This document shows, piece after piece, positions 13,245 through 14,297 of a stretch of DNA of 14,297 nt; position 1 is the stretch's first letter; each line of letters begins with the position of its first letter. The DNA is taken from the NCBI GenBank assembly GCA_903894655.1, contig CAITQY010000514.1:1-14297 (forward strand), given 5' to 3'. A program made the translations under genes and the position numbers. Below the pieces are notes generated by a model that saw only the letters and a program-made list of their open reading frames with translations, was not told the DNA's origin and did not search any database. The DNA comes from an uncultured Gemmatimonadota bacterium. GTDB taxonomy: Bacteria > Gemmatimonadota > Gemmatimonadetes > Gemmatimonadales > Gemmatimonadaceae.

Positions 13245-14297
13245 TCAAGCGGGAATGTCTGCCAGTCCGAACGAACGACTGGCTTGATCGCGCTCGGCTT
13301 GACCGGCGACGCGACGGGCAACGAGAGGTCCTAGTGCCACCAAGGTGGCGAACAGCATCAAAATCTCAAGGTGATACACGGCAGAGTACGGGACCGACGG
13401 CAAGTTCAAGCCGGGGCTAAGCGCCCCTTTCTGCACCAAATGCGAAAGCCAGTCCTTCATCACGCCACTCAGCGCAAACGACAGCCCTTCCGCTGTCGCG
13501 AAGACCGCGCCCCACGCGCCGAGGGCGATCCCATGCTGCGAGGGATCGCGCAGTTGCATCGCGAAGGACAAGGTCCCGACACCAAAGAAGCCTTCCCCGA
13601 GACCGATCAGTCCAACCCCGAGGCGGAACATCCCCGCCGACTCCAGTGGACTGGCGAACACGATGCCGGCAAATCCGACAATGCCGATCAAGGCCCCGAG
13701 CGCGGCGAGGCGAATCGGATCCTGCTGGCGCCGAAGCATCGACGCCGAGAGTCCGAAGGCGATCACGGCGCCCACGGCCATGATCGCGGTAAGCATGGTG
13801 GTTTGCGACACGGACAGGCCGAGCACCTCCCCACCGTACGGCTCGAGCAGGACATCCTGCAGATTGAACGCGAAGAAACCGAGCCCCGAGGCGACCAGCA
13901 GACGGACAGCCTGCCCTCCGCTCGAGAACGTGCTCCATGCCTCGCGGAACATCGGGCGACGCTCACCCTTGGCGTACTCGACCACGCCGCGAACGCGCGC
14001 TTCCTGCTTCCACAGGGAGATCATGTTCACCACAATGGTGAAGACGGCGGTCCCCTGAATGACCTGGATGAGTCGCAATGGCGTGAAGTCGCGCAACACC
14101 GACTCCAAAAACAGGGCGCTGATCAGCGTCCCCATGAGCATCATCAGATACATCAGCGCAATCACGCGCGGCCGCTTGTCTTCGGACACGACGTCCGTGG
14201 CCAACGCGAGCCCCGCCGTCTGTGTGGTGTGCGCGCCGGCACCCACGAGCAAAAAGGCGAGCGCCGTGCCGGCGTGGCCAATCCACGACGGCCCGAC
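13245..14297 (-). CDS. lhaA: LhaA/PucC-family antenna assembly membrane protein (5' end missing)
   Basis: The frame is open to the window edge, so the N-terminal part, perhaps a fifth to a quarter of the protein, is missing; 350 residues remain. It is a multi-helix MFS-related protein. The stretch LLVGAGAHTTQTAGLALATD is a hallmark of the PucC/LhaA/BCH2 family; LIQVIQGTAVFT and FNLQDVLLEPYGG also fit. These proteins help insert and assemble light-harvesting complexes and may deliver bacteriochlorophyll. It sits first before puhA, as lhaA does in many purple bacteria, which favours LhaA over PucC; sequence alone does not separate them. The stop lies 28 bases before the puhA anchor gene. Start and promoter lie outside the window. 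Confidence 0.92.
   Translation of the reverse strand, partial: VGPSWIGHAGTALAFLLVGAGAHTTQTAGLALATDVVSEDKRPRVIALMYLMMLMGTLISALFLESVLRDFTPLRLIQVIQGTAVFTIVVNMISLWKQEARVRGVVEYAKGERRPMFREAWSTFSSGGQAVRLLVASGLGFFAFNLQDVLLEPYGGEVLGLSVSQTTMLTAIMAVGAVIAFGLSASMLRRQQDPIRLAALGALIGIVGFAGIVFASPLESAGMFRLGVGLIGLGEGFFGVGTLSFAMQLRDPSQHGIALGAWGAVFATAEGLSFALSGVMKDWLSHLVQKGALSPGLNLPSVPYSAVYHLEILMLFATLVALGPLVARRVAGQAERDQASRSFGLADIPA

Noticed and set aside
1..14297. CRISPR arrays, insertion sequences, tRNA or rRNA genes
   Set aside because: I found no spaced direct repeats, transposase motifs, or tRNA/rRNA-like segments.

Overview
This window is part of the photosynthesis gene cluster of an anoxygenic phototroph with a type-2 (purple-bacterial) reaction centre. 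Three things point to phototrophic Gemmatimonadota, close to Gemmatimonas phototrophica: a puf operon with two different antenna alpha genes, a long-tailed PufM, and a reaction-centre H subunit split into two genes. The genus is inferred from these traits and the high GC content; no search was run.

Layout. Bases 1-3795 (+ strand) hold the puf operon: the tail of pufB, two pufA-type alpha genes, pufL, pufM and the tetrahaem cytochrome gene pufC. An intercistronic hairpin (562-606) lies ahead of pufL and a terminator-like hairpin (3846-3876) follows pufC. Bases 4007-10007 (+ strand) hold five tightly packed genes that are not photosynthesis genes by family: a TerY-like von Willebrand A (vWA) protein, a PP2C-type phosphatase, a Ser/Thr-kinase-like protein, and two related single-pass membrane proteins with presumed periplasmic beta-rich domains. 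The first three match the order and composition of the known vWA/PP2C/kinase triad (TerY-P, or YegL-YegK-YegI-like). Bases 10020-10658 (- strand) encode an unrecognised two-helix membrane protein. Bases 10730-11284 (+ strand) encode a probable lipoprotein. Bases 11289-14297 (- strand) hold the puh operon, transcribed towards the puf side: lhaA/pucC-type gene (cut by the window end), puhA transmembrane part, puhA cytoplasmic part, puhB and puhC.

How the genes fit together. PufL, PufM and the two PuhA pieces form the reaction-centre core, and PufC re-reduces it from the periplasm. The PufB and PufA proteins form the antenna. LhaA, PuhB and PuhC assist assembly. The five-gene signalling block sits between the structural (puf) and assembly (puh) operons. 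Nothing in the sequence proves a link to photosynthesis, but the placement, the two co-encoded membrane proteins and an atypical kinase active site make it the most interesting part of the window.
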